From Pectobacterium carotovorum (GTDB taxonomy: Bacteria; Pseudomonadota; Gammaproteobacteria; Enterobacterales; Enterobacteriaceae): DNA of 64,000 nt. Below, piece by piece: positions 8,895-19,292 of the stretch. The notes under the pieces are model-generated. The model had not been told where the DNA came from. It saw nothing but the letters and a program-made list of their open reading frames with translations, and made no database searches. The stretch lies in contig NZ_JAXAFK010000004.1 in the NCBI RefSeq assembly GCF_033898505.1, positions 62,001 to 126,000 on the forward strand. The letters are read 5' to 3'. Made by a program: the position numbers and the translations under genes. The number at the start of each line of letters is the position of its first letter. The stretch's first letter is position 1.

Positions 8895-9740
8895 TTATTT
8901 TTCGCTGTCGACCAGACCGCGAACGAACCAGCGCTGCATCAGTAGCACGACCAGCAGCGGCGGCAGCATGGTCAACAGCATGGCAGCCATTACCTGATTC
9001 CACTGGGTCGCCCCATCACCGGAGGCAATCATGCTTTTAATCCCGGCGACCGCAGTCCCCAGATTGGCATCGCTGACTATCAGCAGCGGCCACAGGTACT
9101 GGTTCCAGCCGTAGATGAACGTGATCACAAACAGCGCCGCCAGATTGGTCTTCGACAGCGGCAACACCATGTCGAAGAAGAAACGCATCGGGCTGGCGCC
9201 GTCGATACGCGCCGCTTCCATCAGCTCATCCGGCAGCGTCATAAAGAACTGGCGAAACAGGAAGGTCGCAGTCGCCGAAGCCATCAGCGGCAGCGTTAAA
9301 CCGGTGTAGCTGTCCATCATGTCCAGCCGCGCGATCACTTCCACCGTCGGGAAAATACGCACTTCCACCGGCAGCATCAGCGTCAGGAAAATCATCCAGA
9401 AGAACAGGTTGCGCAGCGGAAAACGGAAATAGACGATGGCGTAAGCGGACAGGATCGATACGGTAATTTTGCCCACCGTAATCGCCAGTGCCATTACGAA
9501 GCTGTTAAGCAGCATCAGTCCGAACGGCGTGGTGTTGTTGCCCGCACCGTGCAGCCAGATATAACGCAGGTTTTCCCACAGGTGAGAACCGGGGATGAGC
9601 GTCATGGGAGCCTGAAAGACTTCCTGGTTATCCAACGTGGCGGCCACAAACCCCACGTACAGCGGAAACAGTACGGCAAGGATGCCGACGATCAGCATGG
9701 CGTGGCTGAAAATATCTAACCCGCGACGATTCTCAATCAT
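8895..9740 (-). CDS. ugpE: sn-Glycerol-3-phosphate ABC transporter permease UgpE
   Basis: Inner-membrane permease subunit, 281 residues as in E. coli. About six membrane helices are visible, and the EAA loop that docks to the UgpC ATPase is present ([20 protein letters not shown], about residues 176-195). The C-terminus ([16 protein letters not shown]) is typical of the MalG type. It pairs with UgpA to form the channel. Start ATG at 9740, 27 bases after the ugpA stop. Confidence 0.96.
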   Translation of the reverse strand: MIENRRGLDIFSHAMLIVGILAVLFPLYVGFVAATLDNQEVFQAPMTLIPGSHLWENLRYIWLHGAGNNTTPFGLMLLNSFVMALAITVGKITVSILSAYAIVYFRFPLRNLFFWMIFLTLMLPVEVRIFPTVEVIARLDMMDSYTGLTLPLMASATATFLFRQFFMTLPDELMEAARIDGASPMRFFFDMVLPLSKTNLAALFVITFIYGWNQYLWPLLIVSDANLGTAVAGIKSMIASGDGATQWNQVMAAMLLTMLPPLLVVLLMQRWFVRGLVDSEK

Positions 9741-9767
9741 TGGCCGTTGACCTTAGTAGATTCACCT

Positions 9768-10655
9768 TCATTGATAGTTCACCTTCCGTTCAACAAAACG
9801 GAACTGAATAATGGTCAGCCCGATAACCAGCATCATCAGTACCACCGACTGCGCTGCCGAACTGGACAGATCCAGCCCTGCAAAGCCTTCACGATAAATT
9901 TTGTAGATCAGCGTGGTCGTCGACTGCACCGGCCCACCGGCCGTCGCGGCATCGATAATCGGGAAGGTATCGAAAAAGGCGTACACCAAATTGACCACCA
10001 GCAGGAAGAAGCTCACCGGAGAAATCATCGGCAGCACCAAATTGAAGAAGCGCCGCACGGGCCCTGCGCCATCAATCGCGCCCGCTTCCACCAGCGAACG
10101 GGGGATCGATTGCAGCGCCGCGAGGAAGAACAGGAAGTTATAGCTAATCTGCTTCCAGACTGACGCCAGTACCACCAAAAACATCGCCTGACCGCTGTGC
10201 TGCGCGTGGTTCCACGTATAGCCCATCAGCCCGAGAAAATGGGTAATCAGCCCCAGACCGGGGTTAAACAGGAACATCCACAGTACGGCCGCAACGGCAG
10301 GTGCCACGGCATACGGCAGGATGATCAACGTCTGGTACAGGCGGCTGGCACGGATCACATAGTCCACCAGCGCAGCCAGAAAGAGTGAAATCAGCATGCC
10401 AAACCCGGCTACCAGAAAGCTGAATATCAGCGTGGTGTAAAACGAATCGAGGTAGTAGGGGTTATTGAACAGCTGCCTGAAGTTTTCCATGCCGACAAAT
10501 TCGCTGGATAACCCAAACGGATCGAGATTCTGCACCGAATACCACAGCGCCTGGCCAGCAGGCCAGATAAAGAAAATTACGGTAATCAGCAGTTGGGGCA
10601 ACACCAGCACGTAGGGCAACCAGCTGCTGCGAAAAACGGGGCGGGATGATGTCAT
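9768..10655 (-). CDS. ugpA: sn-Glycerol-3-phosphate ABC transporter permease UgpA
   Basis: Inner-membrane permease partner of UgpE. I chose the ATG at 10655 (start [10 protein letters not shown]) because it gives 295 residues and an N-terminus matching E. coli UgpA; an in-frame ATG four codons upstream (10667) is possible and neither has a strong ribosome binding site. Membrane helices and the EAA loop ([20 protein letters not shown], about residues 189-208) are visible. 72 bases separate it from ugpB, which could allow a processing or attenuation step between the abundant binding protein and the membrane subunits. Confidence 0.95.
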   Translation of the reverse strand: MTSSRPVFRSSWLPYVLVLPQLLITVIFFIWPAGQALWYSVQNLDPFGLSSEFVGMENFRQLFNNPYYLDSFYTTLIFSFLVAGFGMLISLFLAALVDYVIRASRLYQTLIILPYAVAPAVAAVLWMFLFNPGLGLITHFLGLMGYTWNHAQHSGQAMFLVVLASVWKQISYNFLFFLAALQSIPRSLVEAGAIDGAGPVRRFFNLVLPMISPVSFFLLVVNLVYAFFDTFPIIDAATAGGPVQSTTTLIYKIYREGFAGLDLSSSAAQSVVLMMLVIGLTIIQFRFVERKVNYQ

Positions 10656-10727
10656 GCGGTAACTCATTGCAAACAGAAAAGAAACAGGCCGATTCCCTTC
10701 GGCCCGGTATTGCTCAACAGAAGCGTA

Positions 10728-12062
10728 TTACTTCGTCGATTGCTCAAAGCGACGCAGCAGCGCGTTACCGCGTTCTACTGCGCTATCCAACGCCTGTTGA
10801 GGCGTCTTCTTACCTGTCCATACGCTTTCTAATTCTTCATCCACAACGGTACGAATTTGTGGCATGTTGCCCAAACGCAGACCTTTGGTGAACGGCAACG
10901 GTGGCTTGTTCAGCATCTGACGCGTAGCAATATCCGCACCTGGGTTTTTCTCGTAGAAGCCCTGCTTCTGCGTCAGCTCATACGCCGCAGTAGTGATTGG
11001 CAGATAACCGGTTTTCTGGTGCCATTCAGCGGCATTTTCCGGCTCGGCCAGGAACTTCATAAACTCAGCGACGCCTTTGTAGGTCGCGGCATCTTTACCG
11101 CCCATCACCCACAGGCTGGCACCACCGATAATGGCGTTCTGCGGTGCACCTTTCGCATCGGCGTCATACGGCATCATACCAACGCCGTAGTTGAACTTGG
11201 CGTGTTCCCGAATGTTCGCCAGAGAACCAGAAGAAGCCGTCGTGATGGCGCAGTCGCCGTTGTAGAATTTCTCGGTCGGCTCATCTTTACGCCCGAAATA
11301 GGTGAAGTCACCCTTCTTGTTCATGTCCTGCAACAGCTGGATGTGCTTAACCTGCGTCGGCTTGTTGAATTCCAGTACGGCATCGGTGCCGTCAAAGCCG
11401 TTATTCTTGCTCGCAACCGGCAGACCGTGCCAGGCGCTGAAGTTTTCAATCTGAATCCAGCCCTGCCAGCCGCTGGCGTAGCCGCACTTCATCCCGGCTG
11501 CACGCAGTTTGGCGGTATACTCAGCCATTTGCTGCCAGGTTTTCGGTGGCTGTTCTGGATCTAAACCCGCCTTCTTGAAGGCATCTTTGTTGTAGTACAG
11601 CACCGGAGTAGAGCTGTTAAACGGCTGCGACAGCAGGTGGCCGCTCTTCGCATCGGTGTAATAACCAGAGACAGTCGGCACAAACACCGACTCATCGAAA
11701 TTAATGCCTGACTCTTTGAAGACTTCATAGACAGGTTTGATGGCTTTGCTTGCCATCATGGTGGCCGTACCGACTTCATAGACCTGCAAAATGGCGGGCG
11801 CATTCCCCGCGCGGTAGGCCGCAATCCCGGCAGCCAGATTCTGCTCGTAGTTGCCTTTGTAGACCGGCACAATTTTTACATCGCTGTGTGCTTGGTTAAA
11901 ACGGTCAGCCAGAGAATTCACTTCTTTCCCTAGCTCGCCTTCCATAGAGTGCCAGAAAGGAATTTCTGTCGCGGCCTGCGCACTGGCGCTCATCAGCGCT
12001 AATGCCACACACGCCGCGGCGGTGCGAATAGCATGTGTTTTACGAATTGTGTTGTTGAACAT
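10728..12062 (-). CDS. ugpB: sn-Glycerol-3-phosphate-binding protein UgpB
   Basis: Periplasmic solute-binding protein that captures G3P and glycerophosphodiesters for UgpAEC. I chose the ATG at 12062 because AGGAG sits six bases upstream; the open frame extends five codons further with no support. The N-terminus [31 protein letters not shown] is read as a signal peptide cut after AQA (stretch split here: basic MFNNTIRK, hydrophobic core, AQA). The mature start [15 protein letters not shown] and C-terminal [10 protein letters not shown] are diagnostic of UgpB. 444 residues against 438 in E. coli. First gene of the operon; a Pho-box-like array lies 60-115 bases upstream. Confidence 0.96.
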   Translation of the reverse strand: MFNNTIRKTHAIRTAAACVALALMSASAQAATEIPFWHSMEGELGKEVNSLADRFNQAHSDVKIVPVYKGNYEQNLAAGIAAYRAGNAPAILQVYEVGTATMMASKAIKPVYEVFKESGINFDESVFVPTVSGYYTDAKSGHLLSQPFNSSTPVLYYNKDAFKKAGLDPEQPPKTWQQMAEYTAKLRAAGMKCGYASGWQGWIQIENFSAWHGLPVASKNNGFDGTDAVLEFNKPTQVKHIQLLQDMNKKGDFTYFGRKDEPTEKFYNGDCAITTASSGSLANIREHAKFNYGVGMMPYDADAKGAPQNAIIGGASLWVMGGKDAATYKGVAEFMKFLAEPENAAEWHQKTGYLPITTAAYELTQKQGFYEKNPGADIATRQMLNKPPLPFTKGLRLGNMPQIRTVVDEELESVWTGKKTPQQALDSAVERGNALLRRFEQSTK

Positions 12063-12123
12063 GCCTGTCTCCTGCAATCAATTAAATGCGCCATCATCAC
12101 GGCGTTTTTTATGCGAAGGTAAA

Positions 12124-12177
12124 CATGACATGAGCGCATGACAGAAAAATAACTGGAAGATGACGGGAAAGTGACAG
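12124..12177 (-). promoter_or_regulatory. Pho-box-like repeats upstream of ugpB
   Basis: On the minus strand, CTGTCAC begins at 12177, CCGTCATC at 12166 and CTGTCATG at 12144. These begin 11 and 22 bases apart, the 11-bp phase of PhoB direct repeats (consensus CTGTCAT plus four A/T-rich bases). A fourth TGTCAT near 12124-12132 is out of phase. The E. coli ugp operon is known to be PhoB-activated, so the assignment fits. Confidence 0.6.
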
Positions 12178-12330
12178 AGGGAGGGCTGGCATAAGTAAAG
12201 AATTCACTTATGCTACAGGAAATAAATTTTACAGGTTTTCACTAAACATGGACGACAATCGGCGTAAGAAGTGAAATAACGGCATGAAACCATAAGGTTC
12301 TATTAAACACTCTGGATACCCTACTCAGGG

Positions 12331-12747
12331 CTATTTTCGAATAACATCAACGATAACGGTTTTAGGATCGTTGATGATTCCTATATGTATCGTTTTATCT
12401 GAATCCTTCGAATTCCAATACTCACCCGTCGTGTCTGTGTAGCTCAGCGTAAAACCGAGCGACGCTAGATAGCCGCGTATGCTTGTCGCGTCATTGGTGT
12501 TTTGAAACGTAATATTGCTGACTTCCAACGCAGGGCCATCAACCGTGGCATAGCCAAAATCATAGATAGAAGAAATACGCGGGCAATTTTTAATGATCTC
12601 GTCCGTCAGCATTCCATATCGTCGAGTGTCCTGCTCCGTATAACGAGAACTCCCTTCCGTCAGAATGACCATTGCAGGCCAATAATAGATAAGCGGCAAG
12701 GCAATTAGGATCAATATACTCAGCAGTATGCTTATTCTTCTTTCCAT
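12331..12747 (-). CDS. Small single-helix membrane protein of unknown function
   Basis: I do not recognise this protein. With the ATG at 12747 (AGAG just upstream) it has 138 residues: a short basic N-terminus (MERRIS), one strongly hydrophobic segment (about residues 5-30, LLSILILIALPLIYYWPAMV), then a polar domain of about 105 residues with alternating strands. It is probably a type II anchored periplasmic protein. An in-frame ATG 14 codons earlier (12789) lacks a ribosome binding site. Base composition is visibly more A+T-rich than the flanking ugp and feo genes, which suggests a recently acquired or fast-evolving gene. No operon partner. Confidence 0.65.
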   Translation of the reverse strand: MERRISILLSILILIALPLIYYWPAMVILTEGSSRYTEQDTRRYGMLTDEIIKNCPRISSIYDFGYATVDGPALEVSNITFQNTNDATSIRGYLASLGFTLSYTDTTGEYWNSKDSDKTIHIGIINDPKTVIVDVIRK

Positions 12748-12967
12748 ATCTCTAAAACATTCGCTGGGAGAAAGTCGTGGAATCTGCATAAAAAAGTCGT
12801 CAGCAAGTTCCAGCTTCCATAGTAACGAAAGCTGGAATCACTAGCTTATTTACACATCCGATTCGATAACAGGCAACAACGCCAGACAACCATGGGCACT
12901 TTTCACTGTCACGTTTTGACACGCTTCAAAGCCAGCTTCATGCGCCCATATGCCGCAAAGGATAATC

Positions 12968-13204
12968 TTAAGAAAGCCTCCACCATTCGCGCATGCAAGC
13001 CTCCCCTTCTGGGCAATGCTTGCACGTCCCCGATAGACAGCCCTCTTTTTCTTCTTGAATACGCACGGCTTTCCCCATCATCTCCAGGCGGTGGAGCATA
13101 GCGTCGATCAGATGTTGGGACGTATATAGCGCAGCACTGATTTGGCGCGAATCCATGCGCCCCTGCAATGCCAACAAATCGCGAACCTGAATCAGTGATG
13201 CCAT
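12968..13204 (-). CDS. feoC: Ferrous iron transport protein FeoC
   Basis: Small winged-helix protein that in enterobacteria stabilises FeoB and may sense iron or oxygen. I chose the ATG at 13204 (start [15 protein letters not shown]) because AAGGTG lies seven bases upstream and the resulting 78 residues match FeoC; the open frame runs upstream into feoB. The Cys-rich C-terminal part ([15 protein letters not shown], about residues 56-70) carries the four cysteines expected for an Fe-S cluster or metal site. It starts 11 bases after the feoB stop, as the last gene of feoABC. Confidence 0.93.
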   Translation of the reverse strand: MASLIQVRDLLALQGRMDSRQISAALYTSQHLIDAMLHRLEMMGKAVRIQEEKEGCLSGTCKHCPEGEACMREWWRLS

Positions 13205-13215
13205 GCTGTTACACC

Positions 13216-15537
13216 TTAGTGGCAGTCGCCCGCTGTTCTGTTTCCACAGCACTGTTCAACGGTTTTACGTGTGGACAGCAGGTTAACATCAACGCGGCTG
13301 CGCGCACGACGTAGCCCACCGATAACCAACACATTAAACAGAACGACGGCAAGGATACACGTCAGGCTGTAAACCGGATGCTGAGTAAACGTGGCAAGCT
13401 GATAGAATATCGTCGCCAGTGAGTAGGCGGTGTTCAGCCCCCAAAGGATTGAGAAGCCCATCCAACCACGGCTCGATTCGCGAGCCATTGCTCCCATGAC
13501 CGAAATACAGGGGATATAGAGCAACACAAATATCAGATAACTGTAAGCGGCGGCTGCACTGCCAAATTTCTGGCTCATTATCCCCATCGCTCCCATTTCC
13601 ATTTCCCCATCCCCCTTACTGGCTTCAATAGGGTTGGCAAGCACGCTTAAACTAAAGGTATTCTTCAGGTTGTTCCCTGTCTCTTCCACGGCACCGATCA
13701 GCTCATCCGTCAGGCTAAAACTGGCTGGGTCGAATGTCTCTTTCTTGATGCTTTCAGCGGTGTAGAGCGTATTTAACGTACCCACTACAACCTCTTTAGC
13801 CATCGCGCCTGTAAAGAGCCCCACGGTTGCCTGCCAATGGTTCGGCTGAATGCCAATAGGTTCCAACAAGGGTGTGAAGACATGGCTCACGGAAGCCAAC
13901 GCAGAGTCATTGATGTTATCAACGACCTGTCCGTTCAGCGAGAAGCTGTTTAGTCCGCTCAGAAAGATACTAACGACGATAATGACCTTACCAGCGCGTA
14001 GCACAAACCCTTTTAGGCGCTGCCACGTCTGGAGTATCAGGCTCTTCACATGTGGCGCGTGGTATACCGGCAGCTCCATCACGAACGGCGTTGCTTCACC
14101 ACGCATAATGGTGTGCTTCAGCATGAGACCGGTCAGGATTGCCATCACAATCCCCAGCACATAGAGCGAGAATACGACCAGTGCCCCCTGCTGCCCGAAG
14201 AAGGCGGCAGAAAATACGGCGAAGATCGCCAACCGTGCGCCGCAGGACATAAACGGAGCCATCATGATGGTCATCAGACGTTCACGCGGCGCATCCAGAG
14301 TACGAGCTCCCATGACCGACGGCACGTTACAGCCAAAGCCGACAATCAGTGGCACGAACGATTTTCCCGGTAGCCCGAGCGACTGCATCAGGCGATCCAT
14401 AACGAACGCTGCACGCGCCATGTAGCCGGAGTCTTCCAGAAATGACAGAAACAGATACATCATGCCGATTTGCGGCACCAATGGCATCACGGTGTTAATC
14501 CCGCCACCTAACCCCTGAGAAAGGAAGATAGTCAGCCAGTCCGGGAAATGCAGTGTATACCCAAGCCACTGAATACCATGAATAAAGAGTGCAACCGAAC
14601 CTGCATCGAAAATGGGTTGCAGTGCCCCGCCAATGTTAATAGCAAGCAGGAACATCAGGTACATGACGAACAGGAAGATTGGCAGCCCCAGCACACGGTT
14701 AAGGACGATGCGATCCACCGCTGCCGTGAAACGGCTGGGCTCTGCCGTCAGGGTGTTACTGACCGATTCACAAATGGCGGCGATCGTCTGATAACGCGCA
14801 TCCACAATGTGCAAGGCGGGATCGTCCATCTCTTTTTGCAGGTTTGCCAGTGAACTATCCAACTGTTCGGCGGCCTCACCTGCATAGGCGCGGCTATATA
14901 TATCACCTTCCAGCATTTGCAGGCCGAGCCAGCGACGTTGATGTAACGGCATGTCCGCCGCCATTGCCTGTGCCAACACATCGGCTTCGCGGAGCAACGA
15001 TTGAGCATAACGCACCCGCACCACACTCTCGTTTTCATGATGGCGATCAATCGCCATTTTCAGCGCCTCGATACCGCGTGCGCGCGTGGAAACCAGAGGG
15101 ATCACCGGACAACCCAGGCGTGCAGACAGCGCATCAATATCAATATGTATCTTCTGTTTTTCCGCGATATCCAGCATATTCAATGCAACGATACAAGGAA
15201 CACCCAGTTCCAGTAGCTGCAACGAAAGATACAGATTGCGTTCCAGATTAGACGCATCCACCACGTTAATGAGCAAATCCGCATCACCACTGAGGATGTA
15301 ATGGCAGGCAATCTGCTCATCCAACGACGTTTGCGATGAGATGGTAGTTAATGAGTAGGTGCCGGGCAAATCCACCAGCGTCACTTGACTGTCCGCTGTG
15401 GTGAAAAAGCCTTCCTTGCGTTCAACCGTTACCCCAGCCCAGTTCCCCACTCGCTGACGAGCACCCGTTAACTGATTGAATAATGTCGTTTTCCCCGAAT
15501 TAGGGTTGCCAATCAAACCAATGGTCATTTTCTTCAT
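13216..15537 (-). CDS. feoB: Ferrous iron permease FeoB
   Basis: Inner-membrane Fe2+ transporter with an N-terminal cytoplasmic G-protein domain. 773 residues, the same as E. coli. Visible: G1 GNPNSGKTT (residues about 10-18), G2 Thr region [14 protein letters not shown]3 DLPG, G4 NMLD, a helical spacer to about residue 270, then the membrane domain with Gate motifs ([19 protein letters not shown] and [14 protein letters not shown]). The Cys-containing end ([13 protein letters not shown]) is conserved. Second gene of feoABC, 30 bases after feoA. Confidence 0.98.
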   Translation of the reverse strand: MKKMTIGLIGNPNSGKTTLFNQLTGARQRVGNWAGVTVERKEGFFTTADSQVTLVDLPGTYSLTTISSQTSLDEQIACHYILSGDADLLINVVDASNLERNLYLSLQLLELGVPCIVALNMLDIAEKQKIHIDIDALSARLGCPVIPLVSTRARGIEALKMAIDRHHENESVVRVRYAQSLLREADVLAQAMAADMPLHQRRWLGLQMLEGDIYSRAYAGEAAEQLDSSLANLQKEMDDPALHIVDARYQTIAAICESVSNTLTAEPSRFTAAVDRIVLNRVLGLPIFLFVMYLMFLLAINIGGALQPIFDAGSVALFIHGIQWLGYTLHFPDWLTIFLSQGLGGGINTVMPLVPQIGMMYLFLSFLEDSGYMARAAFVMDRLMQSLGLPGKSFVPLIVGFGCNVPSVMGARTLDAPRERLMTIMMAPFMSCGARLAIFAVFSAAFFGQQGALVVFSLYVLGIVMAILTGLMLKHTIMRGEATPFVMELPVYHAPHVKSLILQTWQRLKGFVLRAGKVIIVVSIFLSGLNSFSLNGQVVDNINDSALASVSHVFTPLLEPIGIQPNHWQATVGLFTGAMAKEVVVGTLNTLYTAESIKKETFDPASFSLTDELIGAVEETGNNLKNTFSLSVLANPIEASKGDGEMEMGAMGIMSQKFGSAAAAYSYLIFVLLYIPCISVMGAMARESSRGWMGFSILWGLNTAYSLATIFYQLATFTQHPVYSLTCILAVVLFNVLVIGGLRRARSRVDVNLLSTRKTVEQCCGNRTAGDCH

Positions 15538-15567
15538 ATAACACCATTCTCTGTAGCGATAAGGCGA

Positions 15568-15795
15568 TTAGCGTGAAACGGCTTCCAGCTCTAATAGCGC
15601 CAGATCTTTCTTGCGTAAAACCAGATTGACTCGACGAGTTTCGATATGGAGGGGATCGCCCAATGGTGCAACGCGGATTACATTAAAAGATGAGCCAGGC
15701 AGCATACCGAGTGAAAGCAGTTTCTGACGATAAGCCGGACTGATCTCACGAGAAAATCCGGTAATTTTCCACGTACTATCAGGGAATAATTGCAT
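15568..15795 (-). CDS. feoA: Ferrous iron transport protein FeoA
   Basis: Small SH3-like cytoplasmic protein (75 residues, as in E. coli) required for Fe2+ uptake with FeoB. Visible conserved features include the [24 protein letters not shown] core and the C-terminal [12 protein letters not shown]. First gene of the feoABC operon; its upstream region holds FNR-like and Fur-like sites. Confidence 0.96.
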   Translation of the reverse strand: MQLFPDSTWKITGFSREISPAYRQKLLSLGMLPGSSFNVIRVAPLGDPLHIETRRVNLVLRKKDLALLELEAVSR

Positions 15796-15901
15796 AAGGC
15801 CTACTTACTTGGTCATTGGTTTATTCATCACAACTCGCAGGAAGGGACACAAACCAAATTGCTCGCCAACACAGAGCACATCACCAGTTAGTAAGGGTAG
15901 C

Positions 15902-15933
15902 GATAATGAGAATGGTTTGTACCATTACTCATT
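15902..15933 (-). promoter_or_regulatory. Fur-like site and inverted repeat upstream of feoA
   Basis: GATAATGAGAATGGTTTGT (15902-15920) agrees with the classical 19-bp Fur box at 13 positions. It overlaps an inverted repeat AATGAGAATGGT (15905-15916), TTGT, ACCATT-A-CTCATT (15921-15933) with one extra base in the right arm. It lies about 107 bases before the feoA start, where iron repression by Fur would be expected. Confidence 0.55.
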
Positions 15934-15961
15934 AGATATCGAACGGAGAAGGGTTTAAATA

Positions 15962-15991
15962 GTGATTCAAATCATCCTTGATGTGGCTCAA
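15962..15991 (-). promoter_or_regulatory. Two FNR-like sites upstream of feoA
   Basis: TGAT-TCAA-ATCA (15963-15974) is a perfect FNR core, and TTGAT-GTGG-CTCAA (15978-15991) matches the FNR consensus at nine of ten positions. FNR activation of feo under low oxygen is established in E. coli. The sites lie 167-196 bases before feoA. Confidence 0.55.
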
Positions 15992-16008
15992 TAATCAGCG
16001 CTATTTTC

Positions 16009-16770
16009 TCACCCCGCCACCAGCACCTCGACCCCCATTTTGTTCAAGGCGTCTTTGGCGGCGGCGGGCAGGCCGTCGTCGGTGATGATGCTGTCGAATA
16101 CGCTGAGCGGCGTGGCGAGGTGGGTGGCGATGCGGCCGTATTTTGAGGTGTCACACAGCAGTACGCACTTGCTGCTAGCCTCTACCGCCGCGCGTTTTAC
16201 GACCACTTTGTCTTCATTCGGCGTGGACAGCCCACGCAGGCTCCACGAAGAAGCAGAGATAAAGGCGATATCGATAAACAGGTTGCGCAGCGCTTGTGCG
16301 ACAGCTTCCCCAATGCAGGATCGGTTTTCCCGACACAGCGTGCCGCCGGTGTGGATCATGCGGCACTGGCTGGACTCAATCAGAAAGGCCGCGATCGCAA
16401 AGTCGTTAGTGACAATCAGCAGATCGTCGCGCTCGGCGAGTTCGCGCGCCAGCGATAGCGTGGTAGTACCTGCATCCAGATAAATGCAGCTATTGAACGG
16501 AATATGCTGCGCCGCCAGTTTGCCCATCGCCGCTTTCTGCTGGCTGAACATTACCGATTTATCTTGGTGCGACGGCTCAATCGCCAGGCGTTCGGGCGAG
16601 CGCACGCCGCCGGAGACGCTCAGCAGCAAGCCGTCCTGCTCCAGCTTTTGCACATCGCGCCGCACCGTCATGTGCGACACGCCCAGCCGCTCGGTCAGTT
16701 CGTTAATGCTTACCGCGCCGCGTTCGGCGATCAGCGCCAGAATCTGTTGATGACGTTCTACTGGAATCAC
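16009..16770 (-). CDS. ygbI: DeoR-family regulator of the sugar-acid cluster (YgbI-like)
   Basis: DNA-binding regulator, probably the repressor of the divergent ltnD-otnKCI-ygbN operon. I chose the GTG at 16770 (MIPVERHQQIL) because CAGGGA precedes it and the family starts here; the open frame extends 24 codons upstream to 16842. The protein of 253 residues has an N-terminal DeoR helix-turn-helix (about residues 20-45, INELTERLGVSHMTVRRDV) and a C-terminal effector domain with the sugar-phosphate-isomerase-like motifs YLDAGTTTLSLA and CDTSKYG. The inducer is presumably a phosphorylated tetronate intermediate. Confidence 0.88.
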   Translation of the reverse strand: MIPVERHQQILALIAERGAVSINELTERLGVSHMTVRRDVQKLEQDGLLLSVSGGVRSPERLAIEPSHQDKSVMFSQQKAAMGKLAAQHIPFNSCIYLDAGTTTLSLARELAERDDLLIVTNDFAIAAFLIESSQCRMIHTGGTLCRENRSCIGEAVAQALRNLFIDIAFISASSWSLRGLSTPNEDKVVVKRAAVEASSKCVLLCDTSKYGRIATHLATPLSVFDSIITDDGLPAAAKDALNKMGVEVLVAG

Positions 16771-17106
16771 GCTGTCCGTTCCCTGTTTGATAGTGCTGGT
16801 CTGATAAATCAGGTTTGATAAAGATTGTGAGAGATACCCCATTTGATGACGATAATTATCATAAATTCACGTCATAAACTACGCCAGACATGACTGCGTT
16901 CATCGTCACGTAACGCCAAAATAGACATAATCACATGATATATAAAGATAATTAAGGGTATCTCTTTCCCAACGGTGTTCAGCTACACTGAATCATCATG
17001 ATCTCAATGTTAATTTATGTGATAAAAATCACCATAATTTGTTCTGATAGTCCTTATATTTAACACCAGAGAACAAAAAATCACTAATTTTAACAAGGCA
17101 ACCACG
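16771..17106. promoter_or_regulatory. Divergent promoter region ygbI / ltnD
   Basis: This intergenic region contains A/T-rich palindromes suited to regulator binding, including GATAATTATC near 16852-16861. It also holds the CRP-like site listed separately. The sequence before ltnD (AAGG, eight bases upstream) gives its ribosome binding site. No gene is visible. Confidence 0.5.
17018..17033 (+). promoter_or_regulatory. CRP-like site upstream of ltnD
   Basis: TGTGA-TAAAAA-TCACC matches the CRP consensus TGTGA-N6-TCACA at nine of ten positions and is centred about 80 bases before the ltnD start. Flanking bases extend the symmetry (TTA before, ATAA after). Catabolite control of a sugar-acid operon would be expected. 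Confidence 0.6.
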
Positions 17107-18021
17107 ATGAAAAAGACTTCTGATTATGCTGTCGCCGTTATCGGTCTGGGTTCCATGGGTTTTGGCGCTGCGGCGTCCTGTATCAACGCTGGCCTGACGA
17201 CATACGGCGTCGATATCAACCCGCAGGCACTGGAAAGATTACGTCAGGCGGGTGCGGAGCAGGCCGACACGCGTATTGATGCCTTCGCTGACAAGCTGGA
17301 TGCCGTCGTGCTGCTGGTGGTGAATGCCGCACAGGTCAACGGGATTCTGTTCGGTGAACCGCAGGTTGCAGCGAAACTCAAACCCGGCACCGTGGTCATG
17401 GTGTCCTCCACTATCTCCGCGCAGGACGCCAAAAACATTGAACAGCGTCTGGCTGAGCATCAGCTCATCATGCTGGATGCACCAGTATCCGGCGGTGCGG
17501 TAAAAGCTGCCGCAGGCGACATGACGGTCATGGCATCCGGTTCCGATCTGGCTTTTGAGAAACTGAAGCCAGTGCTCGACGCTGTCGCGGGCAAGGTCTA
17601 TCGCATCGGTGAAGAGATCGGGCTGGGCGCGACCGTTAAAATTATCCACCAACTGCTGGCAGGCGTGCACATCGCCGCCGGTGCAGAAGCGATGGCGCTG
17701 GCCGCTCGCGCCGATATCCCGCTGGATATTATGTATGACGTGGTGACCAACGCCGCCGGGAACTCGTGGATGTTTGAGAACCGCATGCGCCACGTGGTAG
17801 ACGGTGACTACACGCCAAAATCCGCCGTTGATATTTTCGTGAAAGATCTGGGCCTGGTCACCGACACCGCCAAATCGCTCCATTTCCCGCTGCCGCTGGC
17901 TTCCACCGCGTTCAACATGTTTACCGCCGCCAGCAACGCCGGATTCGGTAAAGAAGACGACAGCGCGGTCATCAAGATTTTTAACGGCATTACGCTGCCG
18001 GAAAAGAAGGAGGCGCCATGA
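17107..18021 (+). CDS. ltnD: L-threonate dehydrogenase LtnD (YgbJ)
   Basis: NAD-dependent beta-hydroxyacid dehydrogenase that oxidises L-threonate at C2 to 2-oxo-tetronate, the first step of the pathway worked out for the ygbJ-N family. 304 residues against 302 in E. coli. Visible: Rossmann motif VIGLGSMGFGAAAS (about residues 11-24), substrate loop DAPVSGGAVKAAAG, and catalytic Lys region ATVKIIHQLLAG (about 177-188). The stop overlaps the kinase start by four bases (ATGA), so it is translationally coupled in the operon. Confidence 0.92.
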   Translation: MKKTSDYAVAVIGLGSMGFGAAASCINAGLTTYGVDINPQALERLRQAGAEQADTRIDAFADKLDAVVLLVVNAAQVNGILFGEPQVAAKLKPGTVVMVSSTISAQDAKNIEQRLAEHQLIMLDAPVSGGAVKAAAGDMTVMASGSDLAFEKLKPVLDAVAGKVYRIGEEIGLGATVKIIHQLLAGVHIAAGAEAMALAARADIPLDIMYDVVTNAAGNSWMFENRMRHVVDGDYTPKSAVDIFVKDLGLVTDTAKSLHFPLPLASTAFNMFTAASNAGFGKEDDSAVIKIFNGITLPEKKEAP

Positions 18022-19292
18022 TCAAGCTAGGTGTCATCGCCGACGATTTTACCGGTGCCACGGATATCGCCAGCTTTCTGGTCAACAACGGGCTGCCGAC
18101 CGTGCAGCTCAACGGCGTACCGCCGTCCGATTTTAAGGTCGACACGCAGGCCGTGGTCATTAGCCTGAAATCGCGCTCCTGCCCGGCGGAACAGGCCGTA
18201 GCGGATTCACTCAAGGCGCTGGCATGGCTGCAACAGCAGGGCTGCCAGCAGTTCTACTTTAAGTACTGCTCCACCTTCGACAGCACCGCGAAAGGCAACA
18301 TCGGTCCGGTAACCGATGCACTGTTAGAACAGCTCGGCGAAACGCAGACCATCATTTCTCCGGCGCTGCCAGTGAATGGCAGAACCGTCTATCAAGGGCA
18401 TTTATTCGTGATGGATCAACTGCTGTCCGAATCCGGGATGCGCCACCATCCGGTTACGCCAATGACGGACAGCAACCTGATGCGCGTCATGGAACAGCAG
18501 GCTGCCGGACGCTGCGGGCTGGTGCCGTATGCCGTGATGGATCAGGGTGCGGAAGCCGTCAAACAGCAGCTGGCGCAGTTGAAAGAACAGGGCATCCGCT
18601 ATGTAGTGCTGGATACGTTGAACGAAAAACACCTGTTAACGCAGGGTGAAGCACTGCGCGACATGAAACTGGTCACTGGCGGTTCCGGCCTGGCGATTGG
18701 TCTGGCACGCCAACTGGCAGACTCAACAAAACAAACCGGTTCCGCCACCGAGGCGGGCAAGCCACAGTCCGGCGCAGGCGTTGTGCTGTCCGGCTCCTGT
18801 TCAGTGATGACCAACAAGCAGGTCGCCCACTACCTGAAACAGGCGGCGGGGCGCGCGATTGACGTCGCTCGCTGCCTGGAAAGCGATGATGCTCAGCAAG
18901 CCTATGTGCAGGAACTGGCCGACTGGGTAAAAGCACACCGTGGCGACGCACTTGCTCCGCTGCTATACGCCACGTCGTCACCCGACGAACTGGCGCAGAT
19001 TCAGCAGCGCTGGGGCGCAGAAGCCAGCAGCCAGGCGGTGGAGAAACTGTTTGCCGCCGTCGCCCGCCAGCTCCAGCAGGACGGCTTCCAGCGCTTTATT
19101 ATCGCGGGCGGTGAAACCTCCAGCATCGTGGTGCAAACGCTGGGCATTCACGCGTTCCATATCGGGCCGTCCATTTCTCCCGGCGTGCCGTGGGTGCGTT
19201 CCACCAATCACCCACTCTCGCTGGCGCTGAAATCCGGCAATTTTGGCGATGAAGACTTTTTTGCCCGCGCCCAAAAGGAGTCTGCCGCATGA
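18018..19292 (+). CDS. otnK: 3-oxo-tetronate kinase OtnK (YgbK)
   Basis: DUF1537-family kinase that phosphorylates 3-oxo-tetronate to the 4-phosphate. 424 residues. The N-terminal domain starts with the family motif GVIADDFTGATDIASFL (about residues 5-21) and the C-terminal nucleotide-binding domain has GGETSSIVVQTLGI (about 366-379) and a closing LKSGNFGDEDFF. It overlaps ltnD and otnC by four bases each (ATGA), so the three enzymes are translated as a coupled block. Confidence 0.92.
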   Translation: MIKLGVIADDFTGATDIASFLVNNGLPTVQLNGVPPSDFKVDTQAVVISLKSRSCPAEQAVADSLKALAWLQQQGCQQFYFKYCSTFDSTAKGNIGPVTDALLEQLGETQTIISPALPVNGRTVYQGHLFVMDQLLSESGMRHHPVTPMTDSNLMRVMEQQAAGRCGLVPYAVMDQGAEAVKQQLAQLKEQGIRYVVLDTLNEKHLLTQGEALRDMKLVTGGSGLAIGLARQLADSTKQTGSATEAGKPQSGAGVVLSGSCSVMTNKQVAHYLKQAAGRAIDVARCLESDDAQQAYVQELADWVKAHRGDALAPLLYATSSPDELAQIQQRWGAEASSQAVEKLFAAVARQLQQDGFQRFIIAGGETSSIVVQTLGIHAFHIGPSISPGVPWVRSTNHPLSLALKSGNFGDEDFFARAQKESAA

